The notes under the pieces: model-generated
Databases searched by the model: none
What the model saw: the letters and a program-made list of their open reading frames with translations, nothing else
What the model was told of the DNA's origin: nothing
Part shown: piece by piece, positions 37,847-46,491 of the stretch
Layout of the letters: each line of letters starts with the position of its first letter
Position numbering within the stretch: position 1 is the stretch's first letter
Position numbers and translations under genes: made by a program
DNA from: Peribacillus loiseleuriae
GTDB taxonomy: Bacteria; Bacillota; Bacilli; Bacillales; DSM-1321
Direction: 5' to 3'
DNA length: 64,000 nucleotides
Assembly (NCBI RefSeq): GCF_001183985.1
Contig: NZ_LFZW01000001.1
Location: 4,741,621-4,805,620, forward strand

Positions 37847-38584
37847 TCATCTAGTTAGCTTTCTCAACTTAGCAATACTATCGCCACCAATAATCCTCGA
37901 TAATGCTAGTTTCACATTGCTCTTCAATCTAACCCTTGGCGGTAGCCAACTCTTATAAAAATGGTGCATAGCATATGTGTTTCCAGTGATAAACTTTCTA
38001 CAGTTGATATAATCATATGGAGAGAGGTATGTTTGAGGATAAAAAGCCCCTATCTCATCTATTTCCTGATATTGTCCATTCGCTTTTAAACCGATATTCA
38101 TTAGTATCTCAGTAACAATCGCTACATTGGTCAACCCGTCATGAGTTCCATCCTCTTTAATGAAGCTTTTTTCGTTATATGAATCTAGAAACTCTTTAAT
38201 CAACTTATTGCCTTTAGCAGCCCCGATTGTACTTGTAGCAATATAGTTCTCCTGTTCGAATCCCCAAAATGAATCATGATGCAATAGATCATCGAAGGGT
38301 TTAAAAACCTCAACATCCGTATCTAAATAAATTCCGCCAAAGCGATATAAAGCATGTACCCTTACATAATCACTTACGAAGGCAAACTTTCCAGATTCAT
38401 AAGCTTCTCTTACATATGAATTACTGGCGATATCGAAGCTATCCTCATTCCACTCCCTAATTTCATATTGGGATAAATTCTTCCTCCAACTTTCTATACA
38501 TTTTTTTACAATATTAGGTTTTTCTTTTCTTCCAAACCAGCAGTAATGTATCACTTTAGGAATTCTATCTTTATTTTGTGACAT
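37847..38584 (-). CDS. GT32-type (OCH1/DXD) capsular polysaccharide glycosyltransferase
   Basis: 245 residues. IPKVIHYCWFGRKEKP, GKFAFVSDYVRVHALYRFGG and the DXD motif in IYLDTDVEVFKPFDDLL define the DXD-containing mannosyl/galactosyl-type transferase family common in capsule loci. A gap of 180 bp separates it from the polymerase gene upstream, with no gene seen there. Confidence 0.9.
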   Translation of the reverse strand: MSQNKDRIPKVIHYCWFGRKEKPNIVKKCIESWRKNLSQYEIREWNEDSFDIASNSYVREAYESGKFAFVSDYVRVHALYRFGGIYLDTDVEVFKPFDDLLHHDSFWGFEQENYIATSTIGAAKGNKLIKEFLDSYNEKSFIKEDGTHDGLTNVAIVTEILMNIGLKANGQYQEIDEIGAFYPQTYLSPYDYINCRKFITGNTYAMHHFYKSWLPPRVRLKSNVKLALSRIIGGDSIAKLRKLTR

Positions 38585-38765
38585 TAAATCACGTCCTAAA
38601 ATTTAGTTTTTATAAGTTTATATATATGCCCCCTATTTCCTTAGCAAGAAATAAATGATCTTATCTATTCAGGTGATATTCAGATGTAATTTGAATGGCC
38701 CTAATCTTATTATTCCCTTTTTATAAAAATTTTCTGCCAAATAGTCGAGTTTCATAATGAATAAA

Positions 38766-39875
38766 CTACCAATTTAAATAATCACTTCGGTAATCTATAC
38801 GAAGTGCAACTACTTGCTCAAAATAAAAATAAATAAAATAGAATAGTATCAAACCAAAATAGACAAATTTTCTATTATTTTTTACGAAAAGCTCTAAAAT
38901 CCAAGATATTAATATTAAACTATACAATCCAAAGTAAATATTAAATCTTGCGAAGATCCAATTCTGAGTTGAGATGACCATGAAAATAAAACCCAAAAGT
39001 GTTAAGTTTACAATATAATCACTTTTCGGCCATAGTTCCCTAAGCCTTTCTCTTCCCAAATAGGCAATAACTAATGGTACGGCGGTAACTGCGACTCGCA
39101 ATATATTTGCCCCGCCTTCAGAAAAATTCTGATAGTTGCTATATTGAGTACCCTCAATAGCCGAAAATAAGACTGCAGAAAACTGATTAAACCCCATCGC
39201 AATCAGTACACTTAAAAAAAGCAAGCCAATAGAAATCTTCGTCCAAGCTTCCCTTCTCACTATGAAATAAATAGGGATGAGTATTAAAGCTGATTGGTGA
39301 ACTGTTGAGGCCAACAGTATGATAGCTATGAATTTTTTCCAATCACCATTCAGAATATATTTTGTAGATGTAAAAATAAGCGCTGCTGCTAAATACTGCC
39401 TTATGCCATTCATCGATACGGTATACATACCCAACGTTATATAAACATATAAGCTCAATTCAAGTTTTCTAGAATATTTACTTAGAATGTAAACAATGAG
39501 CATATTTGTTATTAATGCAGTTGTAAAAATAAGCAATTGTGGATCGTCCGAGATTCGGTGTAATATTGACTGATAAAGATTAAATCCAAAGTCGCCCTCG
39601 AATTTTATATTCATCAAGTTAGAATCTTCGATCAGAGTATAACTAAGCATATAAAAAGGGGTGTCACCTATATTTTTTTGAAGACCTGCTACGAGAACTA
39701 AAGAAAGCAAGGATAAGAACACAAAAAATTTATTTACTTTAACAAATGGTAAATCTTCAATTGGATTTGAAAAATATCTTGCAAAAAACGAAGAAACGTA
39801 CACGACAATAAGATTCATCCAAAAAATCCCCACAGATAAAACCCTTTCAGTAAATGGATTACTGCATGTTTTCAT
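38766..39875 (-). CDS. EPS polymerase (EpsG/Wzy-like)
   Basis: 369 residues with about 10 hydrophobic segments. Resembles EpsG: VYVSSFFARYFS near the start, FLSLLSLVLVAGLQKNIGDT, YVYITLGMYTVSMNGIRQYL and STVHQSALILIPIYF, the last two being the conserved loop region of the family. Expected to join repeat units on the outer membrane face. Overlaps the upstream GT2 gene by 17 bp, so translation is probably coupled; no separate ribosome site is obvious. Confidence 0.88.
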   Translation of the reverse strand: MKTCSNPFTERVLSVGIFWMNLIVVYVSSFFARYFSNPIEDLPFVKVNKFFVFLSLLSLVLVAGLQKNIGDTPFYMLSYTLIEDSNLMNIKFEGDFGFNLYQSILHRISDDPQLLIFTTALITNMLIVYILSKYSRKLELSLYVYITLGMYTVSMNGIRQYLAAALIFTSTKYILNGDWKKFIAIILLASTVHQSALILIPIYFIVRREAWTKISIGLLFLSVLIAMGFNQFSAVLFSAIEGTQYSNYQNFSEGGANILRVAVTAVPLVIAYLGRERLRELWPKSDYIVNLTLLGFIFMVISTQNWIFARFNIYFGLYSLILISWILELFVKNNRKFVYFGLILFYFIYFYFEQVVALRIDYRSDYLNW

Positions 39876-40773
39876 TACTTTTTAATACAGTCGCTTTTCC
39901 TGTATTTTGTATATATAAATAAAGAATAATTCCAAACGGTACAGCGACAAAAGTAATGATTTTACAGGGTGACTCAAACAAAAACTTATAATTTTTTATC
40001 ATTAGATTACTGGATACGTAATGCATAGATTCCCGAAACTTCTCCTTTAGTGAAGGAGCATGTTTCATGGCAACTTTTCTGAAGAAAGAAAAGCCATTTG
40101 GATTTCTCTTATACTGCTTTATGATGTTCATGCTGGATCCATCGGCTAAATACTCAACATGACAAAGTATTTCATTCATAATAAGTAAAGGACATTTCTG
40201 ATCAATCAGGATATATTTGTAACTTAATGGGCAATACTTTTCACCAGGAAATATCGGATAGGGAGGGGTTTTCCGTGTAAGTTCCGACCGATAAACTAAT
40301 TTTTTATCACCCTTAACGCCATATTTTCCATATAAATTTGAAAGAGTGGCTTCCTTTAAATTATTTGGCATGATTGTCCCTATAATACCTCCATCGGGGC
40401 TTGCATCCAGACCGGCTATACCTGCATACTTATCGCTCCCGTTTTTCTTCCAAAATGAAACGATTTTCTCAACTGCATCATCCGCCATATAGTCATCGGA
40501 ATCAATACAGACGTTAAGCTCTGTATCTATTAATCCATAAGCGGTATTATGTGCACCATGCATCCCTTGATTTTCTTGATAGTGATAGCGGATGGGAATT
40601 TGACCCTCACTAATCCAACCCTCTACAAGTTCCTTTGTATGATCTTCTGAACCATCATCAATGATTAACCACATAAAATCTGTCCAAGTCTGTCTTTTTA
40701 AACTCTCGTAACAGAGATGAAGGGTATATGCCCGATTGAATGCAGGTGTAAAAACGGTTAAGGTCGGTTTCAT
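39859..40773 (-). CDS. GT2 family glycosyltransferase
   Basis: 304 residues from ATG 40773, seven bases after GGAGG. GT-A motifs: LTVFTPAFNRAYTLHLCYES, LIIDDGSEDHTKELV, MHGAHNTAYGLI and CIDSDDYMADDA. Paralogue of 28446-29327. A hydrophobic C-terminal segment (IITFVAVPFGIILYLYI) suggests membrane attachment. Confidence 0.9.
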   Translation of the reverse strand: MKPTLTVFTPAFNRAYTLHLCYESLKRQTWTDFMWLIIDDGSEDHTKELVEGWISEGQIPIRYHYQENQGMHGAHNTAYGLIDTELNVCIDSDDYMADDAVEKIVSFWKKNGSDKYAGIAGLDASPDGGIIGTIMPNNLKEATLSNLYGKYGVKGDKKLVYRSELTRKTPPYPIFPGEKYCPLSYKYILIDQKCPLLIMNEILCHVEYLADGSSMNIIKQYKRNPNGFSFFRKVAMKHAPSLKEKFRESMHYVSSNLMIKNYKFLFESPCKIITFVAVPFGIILYLYIQNTGKATVLKSNENMQ

Positions 40774-40797
40774 GACCATTCCTCCAAAACTATAAGT

Positions 40798-41913
40798 TTA
40801 TCTTGCTTGCAAAGCATGTTCTGCATAGTATTCTGTCAACCATTTAGCCATTGTTACGGTATCAAATCCATTTTGACGTAAAAGCTCTGCTGTATCGGTG
40901 TGTTCATATGAAGAAGACAGGATCCTATTTGCCCATTCTTCTGGTGACGCTTTTAGATTTACAAATTCAATCCGACCTGAAACATCTGTTTCACTTGTAA
41001 TCGTATCTGACACCACACATTTCAGACCTGCAGCCTGCGCTTCCACTAAAACAACTGGTAGCCCTTCAAAAAGTGATGGAAATAGAAACAAATCCATTCC
41101 TTGCATAATGTTAGATACATCTTCTCGAATACCTAAAAACATCACACTTGAAGATAACCCTAAGTCGGCAACTTTCTTTTCTATAAATGGTTTCAAATGA
41201 CCTTCACCCGCCATAACGAGCATCGAATTGGGCTGTTTATGATGTAAAACTTTAAATATCTCAATTAGAAATTCATGATTTTTCTGTTTATTAAACCGAC
41301 CAATATGGCCCAAAACTAATTTATTTCCAGCATTAAACTCATTCCTTATCTTACTGCGAATCTTCCCGTCATATTTAAATTCATCTACGTTCACCGCATT
41401 ATTAAGAACGGTTATTTCCTTCGAAGCGGGTACTCTTTGTCCAAATAGCCATTTTCCCGCATTTTTTGAACAAGCAAAATACTGATTCGGGTTATCCTTC
41501 ATGGTAAATCTCGCATATAAGCGAAAAGGTAGCTTTAGATCAATACCCAAATCACTTAAATGGCTATGAGCAATGCGGCACGGAACTCCGACTCTCTTAG
41601 CTGCCCTGAGCACAAAACTGCTATTTTCGTTAATATGGGAGTGAACCACTTTGTATTCTGAATGGACAGTGAAAAAATGATGAAGCTGTTTAAAATACAA
41701 ACGATAATTTCCAGGTCGGATTTGTGGCATTCGATAAATCTTTCCCCCAAGGCTCAAAATTTCAGCATCATAATGGCCTTCTTCCGTTCGATGAACCATA
41801 AAATCAAACTGTATCTTATTGCGATCCATCTGCCGGTAATAATTCATCAACATCGTCTCAAGTCCACCGCGATTCATGATGGTAACTACTTGCAGGATTC
41901 GAATCGGTTCCAC
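40798..41913 (-). CDS. GT4 family glycosyltransferase (EpsF-like)
   Basis: 371 residues; start set at GTG 41913, eight bases after GGAG. MEPIRILQVVTIMNRGGLET and FDFMVHR closely resemble the B. subtilis EpsF N-terminus. GT-B motifs: LGHIGRFNKQKNHEFLIEIF, AGEGHLKPFIEKK and FPSLFEGLPVVLVEAQAAGL. Retaining glycosyltransferase building the EPS repeat unit. Confidence 0.92.
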   Translation of the reverse strand: MEPIRILQVVTIMNRGGLETMLMNYYRQMDRNKIQFDFMVHRTEEGHYDAEILSLGGKIYRMPQIRPGNYRLYFKQLHHFFTVHSEYKVVHSHINENSSFVLRAAKRVGVPCRIAHSHLSDLGIDLKLPFRLYARFTMKDNPNQYFACSKNAGKWLFGQRVPASKEITVLNNAVNVDEFKYDGKIRSKIRNEFNAGNKLVLGHIGRFNKQKNHEFLIEIFKVLHHKQPNSMLVMAGEGHLKPFIEKKVADLGLSSSVMFLGIREDVSNIMQGMDLFLFPSLFEGLPVVLVEAQAAGLKCVVSDTITSETDVSGRIEFVNLKASPEEWANRILSSSYEHTDTAELLRQNGFDTVTMAKWLTEYYAEHALQAR

Positions 41914-41924
41914 ACATATCACTC

Positions 41925-42992
41925 CTATCTAATAAGCTTTCTAAGTGAATTCATAGCGACCAGCATGACATAAAAGCCGGTTGCAAATCTCGACTTTGCA
42001 CAAAAATAAAACGCTCGCCAAACAATGGGAAAATAGATCATCTCAAATTGCTTGTAGGAGCGCTTTATACGTTTATCACTTAGAATTGAACTTAGTTTCT
42101 TAATTTTTTTCAATACAGGTTCTTTGTTACTTTTACTTATGGTGTTTAATCCAAGTCCCAATGTATTCAGACAGATACGGTTATTGAGGGCTTGATAGAA
42201 AGGTTCCGGCATATTTTTTTCCAGTAAAAAGCTTTCAATCATGCTGTAAAGTGTGAACCATTGATCCTTTAAATTTGGTTTATATCCGGATGTAACCGAT
42301 GTTTCATTTGAGCGCCAGTAATGATAAAACGGTTTATTGAGAAAGACAAATGTATTTGCGTAATAACATGTATGTATATTAAAAAGGGAGTCTTCGTTCG
42401 TTCCTATTCGTTTAAGATCGATAAACTTTAGGCTATTTTCTCTAATAATCTCGGCGCGATATAGCTTTGACCATACGGTTCCCCATGCATCCAGAAGTTC
42501 CGGATTGGCTACCTCTTCTTTCATCGGGCCTACCAAACGTCTCATAACCTCAAGTTGTACTTCGTCATTTTTATAACATACCTTTTCGGGCATCTTGAAC
42601 TTCTTTTCTTTTGCATGTGTTCCAAATTCTCGGGTGTATGTGCACATGACGATATCAGCTTTATCCTGTATCGCAGATTGATATAATTGTTCATACATCT
42701 CTTTGTCTATCCAATCATCTGGGTCAACAAAACCAATGTATGGTGCTTTTGCTACAAGTAATCCTTCATTTCTTGCTGATGACACACCGCCGTTTTCCTT
42801 TTCTATGATGACAATTCGTTTATCTTCTTTAGCATACTGCTTTAGCATTTCTAAGCTGTTGTCTATAGAGCCATCATTTACTGCGATAATTTCAATTTCT
42901 TTTAGACTCTGTGATAGCAAACTATCTAAGCATCTGCTTAAATAACTTTCTACATTATATATAGGCACGATTATGCTGACTTTTGGATCCAT
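41925..42992 (-). CDS. GT2 family glycosyltransferase (EpsJ/EpsH-like)
   Basis: 355 residues; GGAGG precedes ATG. VSIIVPIYNVESYLSRCLDS, IAVNDGSIDNSLEML, NGGVSSARNEGL and YIGFVDPDDWIDKEM form the GT-A catalytic core. Overlaps the upstream EpsD-like gene by 38 bp, indicating tight coupling. Confidence 0.92.
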   Translation of the reverse strand: MDPKVSIIVPIYNVESYLSRCLDSLLSQSLKEIEIIAVNDGSIDNSLEMLKQYAKEDKRIVIIEKENGGVSSARNEGLLVAKAPYIGFVDPDDWIDKEMYEQLYQSAIQDKADIVMCTYTREFGTHAKEKKFKMPEKVCYKNDEVQLEVMRRLVGPMKEEVANPELLDAWGTVWSKLYRAEIIRENSLKFIDLKRIGTNEDSLFNIHTCYYANTFVFLNKPFYHYWRSNETSVTSGYKPNLKDQWFTLYSMIESFLLEKNMPEPFYQALNNRICLNTLGLGLNTISKSNKEPVLKKIKKLSSILSDKRIKRSYKQFEMIYFPIVWRAFYFCAKSRFATGFYVMLVAMNSLRKLIR

Positions 42993-44121
42993 GAATATCC
43001 TCCAACATATAATGGGTATAAATTTTGCTTAGTTCTGAACCGACTTGGGATAGTGAGTATGTTTTCAGGTGACTCACACTTTCCATACCCATTTTTTCTC
43101 TTCTATCATTCGACTGTACAAGTTCCAATAGCCGCGCAGAGAATAGCCGAAAGTTTTCAGGTGGTATAACGTAGCCATTTACTTGATCTTTAATCAACTC
43201 TCTATGCCCTCTATTTTCACTCGCGACTACAGGCAGACCACACGCCATCGCTTCCATAATATTGACCGGAAGTCCTTCCCGTAGACTTGAAGCGACAGCC
43301 ACATCACTTATCGACAATAATGATTGGATGTCGTTCCGATAGCCAAGGAAGTGAACCATCTTTTCCACTCCTAGCTTGATAGCTAACTCTTCGCACTCAT
43401 TTAGTAAAGGTCCGTCCCCTGCTAGCAGCAGCTTTACGTTCGGCACATCATCTTTAAGTAAGGCAAGGGCATGAATTAATAGCTGTTGATTTTTATTTCT
43501 ATTAAATTCAGCTGCGTAAAACAGAAAAAAATCGTCCCGGTTATACCCGTACGATTTTCTTAATTCATGCTTCTTCTTTTCACTCACCGGTTTATATTGA
43601 TTTGTATCAACACCAACACCATGAACGAGTTCGATTTTCTTTGCCTTGAAATTATGGTTAACAGCCAAGTTATAATCCTCTTCATTAATGGTGATGAGAC
43701 AATCTGTGTATCGAGCTAGTCTTTTTTCAATCGGATAGTAAACCATCCAGTTCAAAAGCGGGGCCCCTTTGCAAAAGTGAAAGCCGTGAGCCGTATAGAT
43801 GACCTTGGTTCCAACTTTCCTTGCCTGGCGTGCAGCCAATCGTGCAAGGACGCCCCCCATTGGTGTATGACAATGAATAATTTGGTACCTTTTTTGATCA
43901 ATAATCGCTTTTAATTCTTTATAAGCACGAAGATTTACGGAATTAAATGGCGACCTTTGAATAGGGAGATCATACTTTTCATCTACATAGGAAAGATCCA
44001 TGTTGCCACTTGCTGCAACATGGACCTCCCAGCCCTGTTCTTTAAACCATTTCATATATGGCAAGTGAAATGCTTTAAAATGATAATCGACCGTTGCGCA
44101 AAACAGGATTCTTCCAGACAT
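42955..44121 (-). CDS. GT4 family glycosyltransferase (EpsD-like)
   Basis: 388 residues from ATG 44121, nine bases after GAGG. MSGRILFCATVDYHFKAFHL, IQRSPFNSVNL, IIHCHTPMGGVLARLAAR, FYAAEFNRNKNQQLLIHALA and SSLREGLPVNIMEAMACGLP match EpsD/WcaC-type GT-B transferases. It lies downstream of the membrane adaptor gene and begins the glycosyltransferase block. Confidence 0.92.
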   Translation of the reverse strand: MSGRILFCATVDYHFKAFHLPYMKWFKEQGWEVHVAASGNMDLSYVDEKYDLPIQRSPFNSVNLRAYKELKAIIDQKRYQIIHCHTPMGGVLARLAARQARKVGTKVIYTAHGFHFCKGAPLLNWMVYYPIEKRLARYTDCLITINEEDYNLAVNHNFKAKKIELVHGVGVDTNQYKPVSEKKKHELRKSYGYNRDDFFLFYAAEFNRNKNQQLLIHALALLKDDVPNVKLLLAGDGPLLNECEELAIKLGVEKMVHFLGYRNDIQSLLSISDVAVASSLREGLPVNIMEAMACGLPVVASENRGHRELIKDQVNGYVIPPENFRLFSARLLELVQSNDRREKMGMESVSHLKTYSLSQVGSELSKIYTHYMLEDIHGSKSQHNRAYI

Positions 44122-44161
44122 TTTTATCACCCTCAGGTCTTTTAGTTATCGTACCTTTTGA

Positions 44162-45505
44162 TTATTGGGGCTTTTTGTCTTCCTTTTCCACCTTCCAGTT
44201 GACGACGGCCTTCATGCCCCCTTTGATTTTATGATCAGCATTGTCGATTAACACCTTGACTGGATATGTTTGTTTATTTTCATTTGACATTAATCCAACA
44301 TAAACAACCTTTCCATCAACCTTGATCTTCTGTGTTGGAATCTCTACTTTTACCGATTGGTCTTCCTTCCAACGATTAATCATGCTTTCTGGAACATCGA
44401 TGCTAATGTAAAGCTTATCTAGGTTCGTAATTACAAATAACGGGAGCCCAGATGAAACCACTTCCCCGATTCTCCCTTTTTTCTCGGTAATAAATCCGTT
44501 AACAGGGGCGACTATCTGCAAATTGTTATAACGGGCGCGAATTGCTTCAAGTTCTGCTTTTGCATTTTCAACGGAAATTTGTGTCATCTGACTAGTTACA
44601 GAGGAAGACTCCTTTTGAAGTTTCATTGTATCTTGTGCTGTGTTGTTTTTTTTCTGCGCAGCTTGATTTGCTTCTTGAGTATACTTTGTTTTTTCCCGCT
44701 CGTACTTTGCTCTATCTTGTTCATACTTCGCTTTTTCTTGTCCATACTTCGCTTTTTCTTGTTCATACTTCTTTTTTTCTTCTTCGTACTTTTGTTGGAT
44801 ACTAGCTTTGACTGTCTCTGCTCTGACTGTCTCCACTTCCACCTTTTTCTTCGCACTCTCCAGTTCAATTTCCGCCTGATCTTTTGCTATTGCGGCCTGA
44901 TCTATTTCTTCTTGGGAAACATCTCCAGCCTCAAACAGTTCACTTGTCTTTGTCCATTCTTCTGTTACCGCATTAAGCGTTAGTTCCGCATCCTTCACTG
45001 CATTTTTAGCAGCTTCTAATTCAGGTTGCCCTGACGACGATGCTGGTGCTGCTGGTGCTGCTGCTGGTAGCTTTGGAGACTCTGGTGTCGGCGTAGTCGT
45101 ATTATGGCTTACCGTTGTGGTCTGATTAAGACTTGCCATTGTTTGATTAAGAGCAATCTGTTGCTCCAGAGCCGTTAAATTCCCTTGTGCTTCAACAATT
45201 TTTATTTGATCTTCTGCCTGTTTGACTTCAGCAGCCAGATCCCCTTCATCCAGTTCTGCTAGTTTTTGTCCTTGTTCTACATAAGAACCTAAGTCGGTAA
45301 AAACATTTTTGATTTTCCCCTCAATGGATGGAGACACAAGCACTTCTTCATACGGTTCAGCCCGTCCGCTTAGCGTTATACCTTCTTCGGAATTGGCTTG
45401 TGCTTCCACCTGTTTCAAAGTTGGTTTAGCAGCTTGTGTACCTGTGATACCTATACTTAATAGTGCAATACTACATATAGTAGCTCCTAATTTCTTGAAT
45501 TGCAT
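44162..45505 (-). CDS. HlyD-family membrane fusion/adaptor protein with coiled-coil repeats
   Basis: 447 residues from ATG 45505 after GGAGAGGG. Signal peptide (MQFKKLGATICSIALLSIGI...). Biotinyl-lipoyl half (about 45-85, SPSIEGKIKNVFTDLGSYVE), a Pro/Ala/Thr linker, long alpha-helical hairpin, then the second lipoyl half (NNLQIVAPVNGFITEKKGRI) and a beta-barrel. The hairpin contains six near-identical heptads of the form KYEQEKA, encoded by a 21-bp tandem repeat (44680-44795). Adaptors normally partner an ABC or RND pump, but none is next to it in the EPS operon. It may link EPS synthesis or export through the wall, or serve a distant transporter. Confidence 0.88.
   Translation of the reverse strand: MQFKKLGATICSIALLSIGITGTQAAKPTLKQVEAQANSEEGITLSGRAEPYEEVLVSPSIEGKIKNVFTDLGSYVEQGQKLAELDEGDLAAEVKQAEDQIKIVEAQGNLTALEQQIALNQTMASLNQTTTVSHNTTTPTPESPKLPAAAPAAPASSSGQPELEAAKNAVKDAELTLNAVTEEWTKTSELFEAGDVSQEEIDQAAIAKDQAEIELESAKKKVEVETVRAETVKASIQQKYEEEKKKYEQEKAKYGQEKAKYEQDRAKYEREKTKYTQEANQAAQKKNNTAQDTMKLQKESSSVTSQMTQISVENAKAELEAIRARYNNLQIVAPVNGFITEKKGRIGEVVSSGLPLFVITNLDKLYISIDVPESMINRWKEDQSVKVEIPTQKIKVDGKVVYVGLMSNENKQTYPVKVLIDNADHKIKGGMKAVVNWKVEKEDKKPQ
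44680..44795 (-). repeat. 21-bp tandem repeat encoding KYEQEKA heptads
   Basis: The unit TTCTTGTTCATACTTCGCTTT (21 bp) is repeated about five to six times with few changes inside the adaptor gene. Each unit encodes one heptad of the coiled coil, so copy-number slippage would change hairpin length by about 10 angstroms per unit without breaking the frame. Confidence 0.85.
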
Positions 45506-45580
45506 CAAAGTCCCTCTCCTTTTTATAGCCATTCCTTGGTATCCTAATTGATTGCCTGACTCATTTTCTTCCTTTATTCT

Positions 45581-46465
45581 TTAGTTTTTTCGGGATAGCT
45601 CTTTTTCCATAACCATTGAAAGATAATCTAATACTTCATTCTTTAACTCCGGATGCTGTAGGGCAAATTCGATTGTTGTCTTGATAAACCCCATCTTTTC
45701 GCCAACATCATATCGGACACCTTCAAAATCGTATGCATACACGGCTTCGTACTTGTTCAGTTCTGCAATCGCATCGGTAAGCTGAATCTCTCCTCCTGCA
45801 CCCGGTTCCTGCTTACTTAAAATCTCAAAAATTTTTGGACTCAATATATAACGGCCCAATATAGCTAGATTGGAAGGTGCCTCTTCTTTCTTTGGCTTCT
45901 CAACTAAACTGTTCACATTATAAAAACGCTCACCAATCATTGTCCCATCGACAATACCATATCTTGAAACCTCATCATCCTCTACGTGCTGTACACCAAT
46001 AACGGATGAATTGTGACGCTCATATTGTTCAATCATTTGCTTTAAGCAAGGTTTCTCTGCTTTTACAATGTCATCGCCTAACAACACCGCAAACGGTTCG
46101 TTGCCGATAAATTTACGAGCACACCAAATCGCATGCCCTAATCCCCGTGGCTCTTTTTGACGAATATAATGAATATCCACCAGTTTAGATGGCTTTTGGA
46201 CCTTATCTAGCAAATCAAACTTACCCTTTTCCAATAAATGATGTTCCAATTCAAAGGAGTGGTCGAAATGATCCTCAATCGCCCTTTTTCCCTTTCCCGT
46301 TACAATAATAATATCTTCAATCCCTGACTCTACCGCTTCCTCTATAATATATTGGATGGTTGGCTTATCAACGATTGGAAGCATTTCTTTAGGCATCGCC
46401 TTTGTAGCAGGAAGAAATCTTGTACCAAGTCCTGCCGCTGGTATAATAGCTTTTTTTACTTTCAT
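45581..46465 (-). CDS. gtaB: UTP-glucose-1-phosphate uridylyltransferase
   Basis: 294 residues. [20 protein letters not shown] (nucleotide binding), [28 protein letters not shown]-type block (here [15 protein letters not shown]) and [20 protein letters not shown] identify the GalU/GtaB family. It makes UDP-glucose, the substrate of GalE in the same operon. It sits 26 bp after the EpsC-like gene. Confidence 0.96.
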   Translation of the reverse strand: MKVKKAIIPAAGLGTRFLPATKAMPKEMLPIVDKPTIQYIIEEAVESGIEDIIIVTGKGKRAIEDHFDHSFELEHHLLEKGKFDLLDKVQKPSKLVDIHYIRQKEPRGLGHAIWCARKFIGNEPFAVLLGDDIVKAEKPCLKQMIEQYERHNSSVIGVQHVEDDEVSRYGIVDGTMIGERFYNVNSLVEKPKKEEAPSNLAILGRYILSPKIFEILSKQEPGAGGEIQLTDAIAELNKYEAVYAYDFEGVRYDVGEKMGFIKTTIEFALQHPELKNEVLDYLSMVMEKELSRKN

Positions 46466-46491
46466 CTTTTCATACGCTCCCTTTTAAAAAT

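Noticed and set aside
44680-44795. CRISPR-like or satellite repeat
   Set aside because: Contiguous 21-bp units without spacers, in frame within a coding sequence.
44579-44983. Plus-strand Leu/Phe/Cys-rich frame
   Set aside because: A mirror of the Lys/Glu-rich coiled-coil repeat of the adaptor gene.
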